Assembly: GCA_022225965.2 (NCBI GenBank)
Contig: JAKJXP020000022.1
Location: forward strand, 248,001 to 312,000
Origin: Diatrype stigma
Taxonomy: Eukaryota > Ascomycota > Sordariomycetes > Xylariales > Diatrypaceae
Reading direction: 5' to 3'
DNA length: 64,000 nt
The position numbers were made by a program, and so were the translations under genes. The notes under the pieces were generated by a model. That model had not been told where the DNA came from. It worked only from the letters and a program-made list of their open reading frames with translations, and did no database searches. Of this stretch, positions 21,482 to 33,587 are shown in pieces (position 1 is the stretch's first letter; every line of letters begins with the position of its first letter).

Positions 21482-24400
21482 GATTAGCGGGTTTGCTTTA
21501 AATTGGGCTGGGCGTAGGAGCAAATGGAGTCGGGCGTGTATTTAGCAAGCGGACAGAAGTCTCGCAGTACATGCACCGTGCTGTCGCAGAAAGAAACGGG
21601 GCCACGATCTCAGAAGCGGTCGTGTTTTAGAAACAAGTAAACAGCTGAATGTGACTCACGGGTTTTGTGCTGCCATTGTGGACGATCCAAGTTATTGGCC
21701 TTGGAATGATAGACTAACAAAGACAAGAGTATGGTCGAGTAGACACTTCTTTCAGAGATTCCAAGTACTCGACTCTTTGGCAAAGACAAGGGTGTCAGTG
21801 CACTATGATGTCTCGTTCGGTGTTTGCGGTCTCCTGTGTGGAAGATCAAGTCCACAGTAGTTTGCAGCAGCCGTAGCAACTCGGTGTCTTCTAGACGAAG
21901 CCACAAGGCCTAATGTCCGGCAGCGATGCCGCCACAAACCAGGCCGGGGTATATGGTATATGGAATTACCGTACGTAGGTATGTCTAAGTCCTTGGAACT
22001 TAAGCAACACCGGCGAGGATAGGGTCAAGATGGAAACTGGTCACTCAGCCTCGAACGAATCGTGAGGGTGTTAGTTCGTCCGAGGAAGAGACGTCGGTCG
22101 GTACCTAGTGGGTGATGGATGATGATGGTGGGTTCGCATGTGCTAGAAAAGGGGGTTCGATAATGCAGGTGGTATTGGTAACTGGCGGTGACAAGAACAA
22201 GCCTGGAAATGTGTCAAACGTGTCCCCGGCCGAAAACAATGGCCCTCAGTCGCAGTTCTCGATGTGGTTATCGATGGATTTGTTGAGTTGCGGTCGTGGG
22301 AGTAGAGGAGAATGAACCCATTTGAGGTCGATGTGCTCAATTGAGTTTGTTCGGGTGGAGGCTAGCAGGCGACTCTGGGCCCAGAAGGGATCAAGACGGA
22401 AGGGGGTGTAGCATGTGGATGTGTGCGGGTGTGAAGGGTGTGAGGGTGTGCTCGGTGGTGGTGGTGGTCGCAGTGGTGCAGCACTCAAGCACAAGCACCC
22501 AGCGCTGTAACGATGAGGGGGGCGGCTAGGGAGTTATTAGTGTCCCACCTATACAAGTACAAGCACCACACTGGCGGTCATTACAGACATTGGCTAAGTT
22601 CCTACCGTCCACGCTGAGCGTTGGGGGGCAATTTGGGGCAATCTAGGGGAGTGTTCCCCACACCCATTACCCACCTAGGCAATCAAGTCCTCAGGGAGCA
22701 GGGAGCTCGTGTTTAGTTGGTGTTTGCAAGTATGTATTGTACCTACCTTGGTAAGAGACTCCTTGGTAACTACATGTAGAGGATTGCCTCTGTGAACCAA
22801 CTCGAACCAACAGCACCAGACAATGCTGTAATAGGTAACTCTGCCTACTTCGCATCACCAACGTTCCCCTCAAACAAATCGTCTCCTGGTTTTGGAGAGG
22901 ATACGGACTATTTCATGTGTGTAACTGTCGACGTGCTTCAAAATAACGACAATGCTTGCATAGGTAAGCCATAGTGGACTTTCTACATGTAGTCTAGGGT
23001 ATTACTCGTAGTGTCTAATAGCAGGGTACGAAGTATACATACATCGTCGGTTATAAGGACTGGAATACCACAGGCAATATACAGCACGGGCTGCGTCAGG
23101 AATAGTATAGGCATATAGCTTCATTTCAGCATATCTATCGCCTGAATAGGTAACTGCTCGAATATACGAAATTACGGCTAGCATTCTAGGAATCCGACCA
23201 GTAATGCCCTCATCGTTTTCGAATTGTCTGTTCTCGTTCGTAGCTTTTATTACTTCGCATACGCTGGTTGACGCTTGCACGTGCGGAAGGTTCGGATAAG
23301 GGGTAAAAAAAACTATAGCTACTTCGTACATATGTCTACTACTGTAGGAAAATCGGACCACTCATGTAGATCATATTGCTCTTCGCGACAATGCGATAGT
23401 CAGGGGTTCGGTTCTGCTGAAAATTCTGGCTGATTGTTTCAGGTGATTGTCGACTAGTTAGTCCTGGCGGCGAAGGAATCCCTCGCAACCTCGAAAACTT
23501 GCCCAAGCTATTGATCGCTATCTTAGTCATACCTACTCTGCTATGTCGCCTCCCTCTTACGTCTCGGCGATACCTTGGCAAAACGTGCGTGGTCTCAAAG
23601 ACTTGGTTAAATATGCCTGGACTTATTCATTCATGGGGCATACGTTTGGTTATCCGATGTACCCCTTGGGACTTCTCTAGAGGCTTGTACCAGAGCTATG
23701 CATGTGAGCGCCTAGCTACCCCATTTGAGAGCGCAAGAATAGAGAAACGCAGGCAGTAAATGACTTCAAAAATTAAACCTTAAATGTACTAACTGCGGCT
23801 GGAAGGGCTACCCCGGCAGCCTGGCTTGGGTCCTAGGCCTAGGCAATCGTGGGCCGTGATTGAGAACTTTGAGCTCGAAAAGGATTCGGATGCTTCTTCA
23901 TCAAAGTTGCTCAACTACAAACAACTGTCAACAGCTTACATACACCCTCATTGTTTGAAGAGTTAAGAGTTCCTAGTGAATCTCGGGGGATTTATTGATA
24001 GCCCCTTACTCAGTCTTACCCCATAGCCAATGCAAGCAGACAATACACAGCTAGGTACTGAGGCCGCCGAATCTGAAACCGGCTGGCACCCTGGCGAGCC
24101 TCTAGTAGTAGTTAATGTTCAAGATATCCATTCTACATAGAATGTCTAACCTACCTACACTTCACCCTACCCAGCCGCCGGCACCACCGCTGCCGATCCC
24201 GCGGCATCCCCAGATTCGGCACCGTCGGTTTTAGGCTCTTGATTTCCATGGTGTTTCCACTGTTGCTCTGACTTCAGCACGTCTGTTTCATTCTATATTC
24301 ATATTCATATATTTATGAGACTATGCTCTCCGCGCTCTAGGTATACGATGAAGCCAACTAAGGTAGGTAGAAAGTGATGTGTTTCAGCGCATCATCAGAC

Positions 24401-26014
24401 TGTCGCTAGATTGCCATCAGCTATCAGGATTTCAGTGACAGCCGGCGCTAATACCTAGTTGACGGATATTCTGGGGCATTTAAATGGCGTTGCGCTGATC
24501 AGCAACGCCCTCCTGCAAGGCTTCGGAAGTATGTATGTATTCAAGAGAACTGCACCCCCTTCAAGTGATCTACAATCAAACAGGATAGATCATGTGTAGT
24601 ACTGCATTTGTTTCCAATATGCAGATCCCGTCACAGAGACATCTAATACTATCATAACTCCCTTGGTTCATTTGGCGCTATGGGTATACATGCTAAACTC
24701 AGGATTACCAACACTCGGATGGGATCCCATCCCTACTACTCGTTTGTCATTACATGCTGCATAAGGGGGAAATAGTAATATGTGTCCTACGATTGATCGG
24801 GTATCTGTTCGTGTACAACGGACCAATCCGCTGCGTCCTGTTGTCGCCAATCAAAAAAATCAAGAACAGCAGCACTGAATCTTTGGAGGCACCGCGAAGA
24901 TAGGATGAAACGTGAGAAATGCAATAACGTTACCTAGTGCTGCAACCTATTGTCCCCAATAGATTAAGAGTTTCCCTATCGTATAGAGGTATGATTCTGC
25001 AGCCTTATTACGTCACTATCTTCAGCGTTCCAGTGTCCCAAGATACACTCCACCTTATGTATGCAGTTATGGCAACTGCGCCTTGGCCGGATATCAATCA
25101 AATCTGAGGATAATTACAGAACTGACAGGAGTCTGCCTCTTAGGTAGCAGTGCTACTCTTGGGTAGATAGGGCTTATCAAGAAGATTGTAACTAAAACAG
25201 CTGAGATAGAGCAGAAAGTCCCAGGCTATCTACCATTCTATAGAGGCGTAAGAATATTTCGTCTGTAAACAGAACACTTATTTATATATAGACACTAAAA
25301 GCATCGTGGGTAGCTAGCAGTTGCCTCAGATCGATAGTCAATGAAGAACGGACGCATAATGCCGAGTCAGCAACTTTTACAAACAAGAGACCGTTTATCT
25401 CTTAGAAGTACGTCAGTAACTATCGTCCTATAACTAGTTCTTATACACAGTCCTCGACATCAGACGAGCCTTAAATAAGTTTCGAGTTTAATAACCACTT
25501 CTCTGCAACAAGAAGTTTTAACTACTTGCCTACACTTAAATACCTACTGTACCTTAGATATCCCAAAAGGGTATTCCAAGATATCCCAAGACAAGAAGAT
25601 CCCTGCCAACATGAGCTTACCCCGCCATTTAGTTGTGTGCCCGTGTCGCCTTACATAATACTACAAGTATCTAAGTACCTAACTTCCCAGACAAGGGGTT
25701 CCCTGGTGCTCCACTAAAATTTCTGAGAAGCCTCTGCCATTGAGAAAGTCCCGAGGCCTTCGCAAAGGAAAAAAAGGCCGATTCGCAAATACCACAACTA
25801 CTTCATTAGCCGACCGACATTTACCCAACAACAGTTCATTGACGAGGTCCCGTACGTGCGCGCTTGTGTGTGTATGTCGCACATCCGGCCTTGGATGAAG
25901 ACGAAAAAGCCGTAATCTCAGCCCCGAACACAAGGGCTAAGCCAACTAGCAAACGGGCACAACAGGAAAGACGATACAAGACCAAGATCAAGAGAGACAA
26001 GAGATAATAGCACG
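21482..26014. other. long intergenic region between divergent genes
   Basis: About 4.5 kb between the CLA4 and RPF1 starts. Only short frames without domains. A GT-rich, minisatellite-like stretch lies around 22410-22475. Composition between 24.5 and 25.7 kb is AT-richer than neighbouring genes but not RIP-like. No RNA gene recognised. Confidence 0.5.
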
Positions 26015-27491
26015 ATGGGCTCATCGACAACACGGACGAGGGGGGCTCGGCCGACGGCCTCCACCTCGGAGTCCCTGTCGAAGAAGACGGGCAACAAGCT
26101 GCACCGGCAGTCGCTGTACATCAAGCAGAAGCAGGAGCGCGAGAAGGAGAAGCGCGAGGCGCGGTTCCGGCGGAAGAAGGAGGAGCGCCAGGACCCGGAG
26201 CTGCGCCGGGTCCGCGTCGAGCGCAACCAGCCCGCCAGCCTCGACCGGAAGCGCGTCTGGGACGACGTCGACGACGACTCGCTCGGCGCCCGCGTCGACA
26301 TGGAGCAGCTGCTCAAGCGGAGGCGCATAGCGCAAGAAGAGGAGGAGGCCGAGCTGGCGGAGCGGAAGCAGAAGCAAATCGAGGGCAACGACGACGACGA
26401 GGACGACGAAGATAACGAGGACGACGACGACGATGCGGACAGCATGCTCGGCTCGGGCTCCGAAGGAGAGGACGACGACGCCGACGACTCGGACGAAGAA
26501 GGCGCGGCCAAGGCGCGGGCCAAGCGCGCGATCCGGGACGACAGCCTGGCGCCGTCGACGACGAGCACGAACCTGGACCTGACGCCGGAGGCGCTGATGG
26601 CCAAGTTCCCGTCGCTGTTCGCGGAGGACAGCCTGCGGGCGGAGCCGAAGCTGCTGGTGACGACGACGCTGAACTCGACGCTGCACGACGAGGCGCGGCT
26701 GCTGTGCCTCCTGTTCCCGCACGCGCACTACGTGCCGCGCAGCGCCCACCGCTACGGCCACAAGTACTCGGTGCGCGAGATCGCCCGCTTCGCCGCCAAC
26801 CGCGGCTACTCGGCCGTCCTCGTCCTGCGCGAGGACCAGAAGCGGCCCGCCGCCCTCGACGTCGTCCACCTGCCCGCCGGCCCGACCGCCCACTTCTCCA
26901 TCTCCAACTGGATCCCCGGCAAGAAGATCCCCCACCACGGCAACCCCACCAACCACTACCCGGAGCTGCTGCTCAACAACTTCAAGACCCCGCTCGGCGT
27001 GCTCACCGCCCGCCTGTTCCAGACCCTGTTCCCGCGGACGCCCGAGTTCCAGGGCCGGCAAGTGGTAAGCATTCTCTATCTGATCTATTCGTCCCCTCGT
27101 TGCGTCCTACCTGCCTCCCACATACCCCTTTTCCTTATGATCTCGGCCCCCTCCTCCACCCCCCTCCCCGCAGGGCGCACGATCAAGGCTAACAAAATCC
27201 CACAAAAAGGTGACGCTGCACAACCAGCGCGACTACATCTTCCTGCGGCGGCACCGGTACGTGTTCCGGGACAAGCGGAAGACGGAGAAGAGCGTGGTGG
27301 GCGCGGACGGCAAGGAGCTCAAGGGCATGGAGCAGATCCGGGCGGGCCTGCAGGAGCTGGGCCCGCGCGCGACGCTGAAGCTGCGCCGCATCGACAAGGG
27401 CGTCGGCCGCGCCGGCAGCGAGGGCGACGACGCCGTCTCCTGGGAGTGGAAGGCCAAGATGGAGAAGGAGCGCACGAGGTTCAACCTGTGA
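26015..27491 (+). CDS. rpf1: Rpf1, Brix-domain 60S ribosome assembly factor
   Basis: Two exons, 26015-27064 and 27210-27491, give 443 residues. The N-terminus is basic (LSKKTGNKLHRQSLYIKQK), as in Rpf1. A long acidic Asp/Glu insert follows (about 128-165), making the protein longer than yeast (about 295) or human (about 350) Rpf1. The Brix domain begins at PKLLVTTTLNSTLHDEA and contains REIARFAANRGYSAVLVL, HFSISNWIPGKKI, HGNPTNHYPELLLNNF, FQGRQV, then in exon 2 VTLHNQRDYIFLRRHRYVF. Brix proteins bind rRNA; Rpf1 acts in the nucleolus in pre-60S assembly and 27S processing. The 145-nt intron (GTAAGC...AAG) is placed so that the conserved QVVTLHNQRD is continuous, with a GGCTAAC branch site 18 nt before the acceptor. 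A second, in-frame acceptor lies 36 nt upstream. The gene is convergent with RPA49. Confidence 0.93.
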
Positions 27492-28345
27492 GGGGTGAGC
27501 TGCGTGAGTTACCACCTATGTCTGTCGGGTATGGTGTGGTGCGTGTGTTCTGCGTTCCCCCGTAGGTAATTAGCTGCTCCCGTAATACGTTGGCGGTTTT
27601 AATATATATTATATATACCTACTTATTTATGCCGAGACCCCGTCACCATCGTAACAACTTCGCAGGTTAAGGCGGATTATCGATGAAATAAAGCGTCAAT
27701 CTGAACATCAGAGCTTATGCATCTCTCGGTCCTCGCTTCCTCCCTTCCTTTATGTGCTAAGATACACTACGGGCCCGATGATGTCCTCCCAGGAATGTCT
27801 CCATCATAGACATGTATATGGTAACAGGAAATATGGCATTACCTAGTGAACTTGGAACATGCAACTTCAACACATAGTAGCACTTGGACATAATCACAAT
27901 ACGTTACAGGAACATCAAGAGCTACTGAAGGCGGCTGAAGTAAAAAAAACGCTTAGTTCGATCTGCATTATCATCATACATAGTTCTTCTACCTTGCCTA
28001 GGATGAGCAAGTATGCAGTCTAGTTTAGTCTAAGCTGTGTCGAGTTGGCCCATCATGACGAGGCCGCCGTCAGGAGGTAAATATGCTAAGTATCTAACCC
28101 GGATGAAAGCTACACAAGTATATGGTAGCGCGTGATAGAAGACGGGTACCTATCTTCGTAAATGCAATAACCCTAAAATAGCCATTCTTTGCAAGGCCGT
28201 TCCCGGAAGAGGATGGCCGTTTTGCAATGGCTCGCCCGCCGCCATGAATCACAGGCTCGAACCTCTAAACGACAGCGATGCTCATCGAGTAATTAGATAG
28301 AGTAGCTAGGGGATAGCAATAGCCTAGTATTGTCCCATAGGTTCT
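27492..28345. other. convergent spacer between RPF1 and RPA49
   Basis: 3' UTRs of two convergent genes. A TA-rich element at 27600-27620 could serve in 3'-end formation of RPF1. No gene seen. Confidence 0.6.
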
Positions 28346-29837
28346 TCACCGTTTCGGCCGCTGGTACCGGACTTTCGGGAATTCAAGCGGTAGAGCCAGC
28401 GTCGCCATCTGTACCTGCGTGTTCTTCTCCGCGCCCTTGACGATCTTGATCCTACCTCCAATCTCGCGGAAGTATTGCGCGAACTGCTTGTCATCTAGGC
28501 CCATATCGTACCGAAGCGTGCTGGTGTCGAACTGATAATTCGCCAGGATGGCCGCGAGGGCACAGCAATAGGTGTGTACTAGGTCGACGTGGAACTTTCT
28601 CATCTCGCCATTGGTGGAAAACTTCCTCCTTATGTTCTCTATAACTGGTTCTGGCGCAGGCTCCATGATCTCCCGCAGTTTGTCTTTAGGCGGCACGCGC
28701 TTTGAGCCACGCTCCCTACCTTGCCTAGCTGATCTTTGGAACTTGATGAGGAGGTCTAGGTAACGTAGCGTCCGTAGTCTCTTGACCGAATCAGGCCCTT
28801 GCCCGATGGAAACAAGGCGTCCCGCCACAAATGCGCTCTGGTGCTGCTTGTTGACGTTCTTCTTGATCTGGTCTTGCCAGTCCTTAATAGGGATTGAGTT
28901 CAGAATGTCTCCTCCTATCAACTCCTCGGGCTTGTAGACATCCTGGATCTCCTCGGCATTGAAATTTCCAGGTGGTACAGGTTTGGCAGCATCGGCAGCT
29001 GCCTGAAGATCTTCTTTCGAAGCCATGCCCGCGGTGACTTCTCGTATAGAATCCATGACGGCACGTTGTGCGGCGTCAAGCTTCGCCGGGTTGCCACCGG
29101 AATCGGCGGTAGCCTTTTCTGGCGCAATGGCATTTTCCGTAATGGCAGCAAGAGCCTTCTTTGCCTTTTTGGTACCGAATGCGTGACCCAGATCCTTTCG
29201 CATCTCCATGGCCGTCTATATAGCAGTTAGAACCAGCATTCTACAAGGGAATGGAACTCCGTTTACCTTTGACGCGCCACGCTCCTCGATGCTCTCTTCA
29301 GTCGGTTGCAAGTTCCGCACAACACCTCTGACGGCCATCTTTTTAGCCTCTACCACTGATAGCTCGCCCGTCTTCGGGTCGAAGACTCCAATGTAATGCT
29401 TTAGGTGGGATTCTTGACCTCCTGGTCCATCCTCCTTCGCTGTATAATCCAGTGTCGGATGTGAAGACGAGTGCAACATGACTTCGGATGACGAAGAGGA
29501 GCTCTTTTTGCTTCGTTTGGATGTGGGAGCCTGTGGTTTTGTGTATGTGTTGAATTGGACCGAGCTGGGAAGGATGAGGCCAGGCGATGTTGCTGTTCTG
29601 CACCGTTAACAATTGCCCCAACCTGACAGTCTTAACCCAGATTGAGTTGGTTCCAGGATATATCATACCTAGTATTGGAGGGCATGTTTTGACCGTTTGT
29701 ATTGAGGCGACTTTGATTGTATTTGACTGCGACGATGGTTTGGAAGAGGAGCTTTGTTCGGCGATCGCAACCTTCTTCGTAGGCCTCGAAGCACCATCTT
29801 CAGCCCTTTTCCTCTTTTTTTCTTTCGTGCTCGCCAT
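28346..29837 (-). CDS. rpa49: RNA polymerase I subunit A49
   Basis: Three exons, 29837-29669, 29592-29267 and 29215-28346, give 454 residues. Intron 1 (76 nt, GTATGA...CAG) has phase 1 and joins PPIL to ATSPGLILPSSVQF; intron 2 (51 nt, GTAAAC...TAG) lies between codons. The basic, Ser-rich N-terminus precedes the A49 dimerisation part (about 45-165, including LKHYIGVFDPKTGELSVVEA), which pairs with A34.5 like TFIIF. After a linker, the C-terminal half (about 235-454) is the tandem winged-helix region, with YLDLLIKFQ, HVDLVHTYCCALAAILANY and LRYDMGLDDKQFAQYFREIG. A49 supports Pol I initiation and elongation on rDNA in the nucleolus. Length is close to yeast A49 (415). The ATG at 29837 has a good context and begins with a Lys/Arg-rich stretch. 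All three frames join without conflict. Confidence 0.92.
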
Positions 29838-32069
29838 GGTGTTTGTTGCGAGACTGATTCGGGAAGTTGTCGATTGTTAATTTGAGCTGATCTTCGAAGG
29901 TGCGATCCCGATGCGCAGGCTTGGGAGACCCTGGAGGGCAAAAAATCTTTGGAAACTGCCGCCGATTAATTGAGTTAAAGGTGGGACTGACTACTAAAAT
30001 AAGCAGGCGGTCAGATAAGAGAACTTGGGCCACCCCACACGATGCAGCTGTAGCGTTCTTGTTAACGTACATAAATGTACGCCTGATAAGATAAGCTGCC
30101 GTTCAAATTCTGGAGTCGCTTCAGGAACACGAAGCCGTGTCAACTCGTCATGCCTCCTGTCAAACGCAGGTGACACTAGGCAGGTACTTAGTTAGGTAAT
30201 CATGAGGAGCTTCTCATGTCAGAACGCAATGAAGGGTTGCATGGTGATCCTTATGTAAGTTGCTCTAAATTGCCTCAAAGAGCTCTATTACGTCGTGGAC
30301 ATTCGCTTGAGCAGGAAGTGGGGATTTTGGAGCTTGGATTTCTGTCGCCACGAAAATCGCAAAATCACAGAATACCCCGCAGGACAGTCAGTACGTAGGA
30401 ACTGCAATTGTACGACGGGGGCGGGAAGGTGCAACTTGGAACATCTGGTCCAGCTATCACCAAAGACATGTCACACAATAGTTGGCACTAAGCGGAAAGA
30501 TAAATCTCAGAAGCGGAATATGCCATTGACCTTAGCAACCTGTCTCGTATCACGTAGCAAGCATGCATATCAATATCCGGCACATGTGTGCTTCTGGTAC
30601 CGTGTCCGTAAACACTCCTCATGGTTCCACCCGACGTGACTTGACCAGCCGGTCTTCCAAAAGTCCATCCATCAAATTGCCAAAAGCCCACGTCAGCAGC
30701 CTTATCGCTCCCTCAATTCCCCATATGTCGAGTCGTCATGTAGGTAGCGGCGTCACCTAGTTCCGGGAGCCACGTGAGGGCCGTTGGTCTGATGCGGGAG
30801 ATTGTGTCTCTTGGTTGTTTGTTGTAGTCATGATGGTGTAATGGTTTTTGTCGTCATTGTCTGCTCTCTGGGAGACGGGCCGAGATCGAGTAGAGGGGAG
30901 TTGTTTACTTGCTGTAGAAGGCGGGGTATGGTAAGCGGATTGTCATTGAGGTAGCTGTCAAGGTAGCTTGTTCAAGGAAGTAATGGTACGTACGATCTGG
31001 CTCTCATCTTTCTTCTTTTGCGCTTGAGGCGACGAACTCGCTTCTTTCTCCACTTAGCTCTCATCTTGGCGACGGTGACTATGGGTGATTGTTAGTAGGT
31101 AGATCGGTAAGAGTTTGTGCTGATGAGGAGCGAAGGAGGGGAGGAGGGGTAATGTGAAAATGGAGTATGCATAGCTCCAGGTAGAGCTCAAGCATCGAGA
31201 TCGCGAGTCACTCGCGCAATTGTGCGACAAGCTCAATTGCTCGACGAAATCAATGCTCGTGTCGGGGAAGAAGGTGATTTCATACAGATAGACTCGATGC
31301 CACGATGAGAATCTGGGATGAGGCTGGGATTGGACTTACAAGTTGCTGTTGATGAGTTGCTTTGAAGTTGTAAGGTTCAAAGAAGTGGGAGGATCTCTAC
31401 AAGAGCTGCAAGAGATGATGTAGTAGCCCACACTTGGGGAAGGGTTGGTGGGGAATTTTGGCAGGGCAAGTGTGCCCTCCCCATCAGGTGATTGCCGAGA
31501 TTGGCTTACATAATTATCCTCCACCAGCTGATCTGTCCTGTCACTGGTCAGCCTGTCTGCCGCTGTACTAATTCTTGCACAGGCCACATGACGTAGTTTG
31601 TTAGGTAGCGGCTGCATACATACAGAGTTACCGCAGCAGCTGCGAACACTTGGCACGTGCGTCGGTTGAAATTCCAGCTGTTGGTTTCGTTTGAATCTAC
31701 ATACAACCAAGTACGTACCCCTATCACATCCCCCCATCCCAACCCTTTCTATGTGTGTCCAGTCCCTCCCTCCCTTCCAAGCACTACTGCACCATGATAT
31801 GCAGATGGAACGAGGAGCGCCCACTTCCGCAATCGGGCATTTTCAAGCGTATCACGCGTATGCGGGTGATCTCTCATCGAGACCTCATATTTGTGTATTG
31901 GTGTGTGTGGCACGGTTGCAGGATACGTGTTGGTTGTCATTGTCATAATGCCCATAATGAATTGATACCTACTCAATACACCTACTGAACATCTCTCCAT
32001 GCGGATGAGGACCTGTCAACTGCAATTCCGACAATTGAAAAGCACACGTGATATAAACCTAGATACAGG
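29838..32069. other. intergenic region between divergent genes
   Basis: About 2.2 kb between the RPA49 start and the FAD-oxidase start. Short frames only, with no domain, tRNA or repeat array recognised. Confidence 0.55.
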
Positions 32070-33587
32070 ATGCCATTGACAGCAGAACAAATCCAAGAGA
32101 TCAGGGGCATCCTGCCCGACAGCGACATCCTCGAGCCGAGTTCCCCGGCCTTCGCATCGCACGTCGTCCCCTGGTCCCTCTCGTACGACCAATCTCCGCA
32201 GCTAGTCCTCTGCCCTTCCACCGAGCCGCTCCTCCAAGCCGTGGTCCGGTATCTCTGCAGCGGCAACGGCAGCGGCTTGGACTTCGCGCTGCGGAGCCGA
32301 GGCCTGGGCAGCAGCTCCGCGCGCGACGTGATCGTGAGCCTGCGCGCCTTCGCCGAGCTCGCGTTCGACGACGCCCGGGAGGAAGCCGAGGTAGGCGCCG
32401 GGTTGGACTGGGGCGAGGTCGACGTGAAGTTGGCAGCGCTCGCGCCCGGATACCTGCTGGTCGGCTCCCGCTGTCCTTACGTCGGCGTCGGCGGGTCGAC
32501 CCTCGCCGGCGGCCTCTCCTGGCTCAGCCACGAGTACGGCCTCGGTTCCGACCCGCAAAACTTGCTCGATGCGCGGGTCGTCCTCTCTGACGGCCGCGTG
32601 CAATGGGCTAGCGAGGACCCCGACTTGCTGTGGGCGCTGCGCGGAGGCGGGGGCAACTTCGGAGGTAAGTTCCTTAAGTTATGCTCGCGTTGCGTGCCGT
32701 CCAGATGGAGCTCCCCCTGACATGATCATGCCCAACCAGTCGTGACGAAATTTCGTCTGAAGGCCCACAAGTACCAGCCTACTATTTTCAGCGGGATGGT
32801 GTCCATACCCTCCAGCTCCCTTCTCACTCTATCCCATGAAGTCTCCGCTTGGGTCAAACGCTGCCGTGATCCAAAGTTGGCACTACACGTCTTTGTCATG
32901 GCCAAAGAAGGCTTGCACGGCGACGCCCTGGAGCCTGCACTCGTGGCACTTCCATTTGATGCGCACGGCGAGGAGCACGGCCGTGCTGCTGATGGCTTCA
33001 AGTGGCTGCTGGATATACCCAGTGCCGAGCCACATGTCGGGCCAATGAAACTCAGCGGTGTCCACGAACTGCAGCGCGGCCATCAGGCTCGGCACGGCCT
33101 GACGCACACTTGGCTCGAGGCTGCGCTGGTCCCGGACCCCGATCCCGAGTTCCTGGTGCGCGCGCGGGATTGGTACGTCGACATGGCGATCAACAAGCCA
33201 GATTTTGCCTTTGGAACGTTTGCGCTTCTCGAGGTCATGCAGGAGCCCGCGTTCTGCTCGTCGGGCGCGCCGGAGGCGACGGCGTGGCCGCATGGTGCGA
33301 AAGGGCGTCAGCACGTGCTGCAACTGAGCACCGGTGGCTCGCCTAGGGATGCGGGCGAGCTGCCCGCCCTACAAGCCGCGGCTTTGGAGATCTTACGAGA
33401 GGCCCCTGAACGCATACGCGGCGAGAAACATGCCCCAGGGGACTTCCTGGCCAACTTCTTGTTACCTAACCACGATCTTGCTGCGGTTTTTGGTGGGAAC
33501 TGGGAAAAGTTGCGGCAGCTCAAGAAGAGATACGACCCCAAAGGCAGGTTCAACAAGGGAGTGTTTATCCCCCCTGCTGAGTCATAA
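32070..33587 (+). CDS. FAD-dependent oxidase, berberine-bridge-enzyme-like (PCMH-type)
   Basis: Two exons, 32070-32664 and 32740-33587, give 480 residues. The 75-nt intron (GTAAGT...CAG, CTGAC branch) is in phase 1 and makes NFGVVTKFRL. The first half is the FAD-binding PCMH fold: LVLCPSTEPLLQAVVRYL, FALRSRGLGSSSARDVIVSL, YLLVGSRCPYVGVGGSTLAGGLSWLS, YGLGSDPQNLLDARVVLSDG, and DLLWALRGGGGNFG. The C-terminus RYDPKGRFNKGVFIPP is the BBE tail. The family oxidises alcohols, sugars, amines or alkaloid-like substrates with O2. The usual flavin-linking His (RSGGH) is absent; residues 75-82 read RSRGLGSS. Cys135 does sit where the second covalent link (BBE-type cysteine) occurs. No signal peptide is visible, so the enzyme is probably intracellular. 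The substrate is unknown, and no neighbouring genes point to a pathway. Confidence 0.87.

Noticed and set aside
21482..21523. N-terminal extension of CLA4
   Set aside because: The frame is open but has no ATG; the ATG at 21481 begins the conserved N-terminus.
26021..27061. 346-codon minus-strand frame over RPF1
   Set aside because: Antisense shadow of the GC-rich Brix-domain exon; no domain, low-complexity composition.
28240..28280. Possible tRNA (TCGAACC on the minus strand)
   Set aside because: Only a T-loop-like word; no pairing T stem, anticodon arm or acceptor stem around it.
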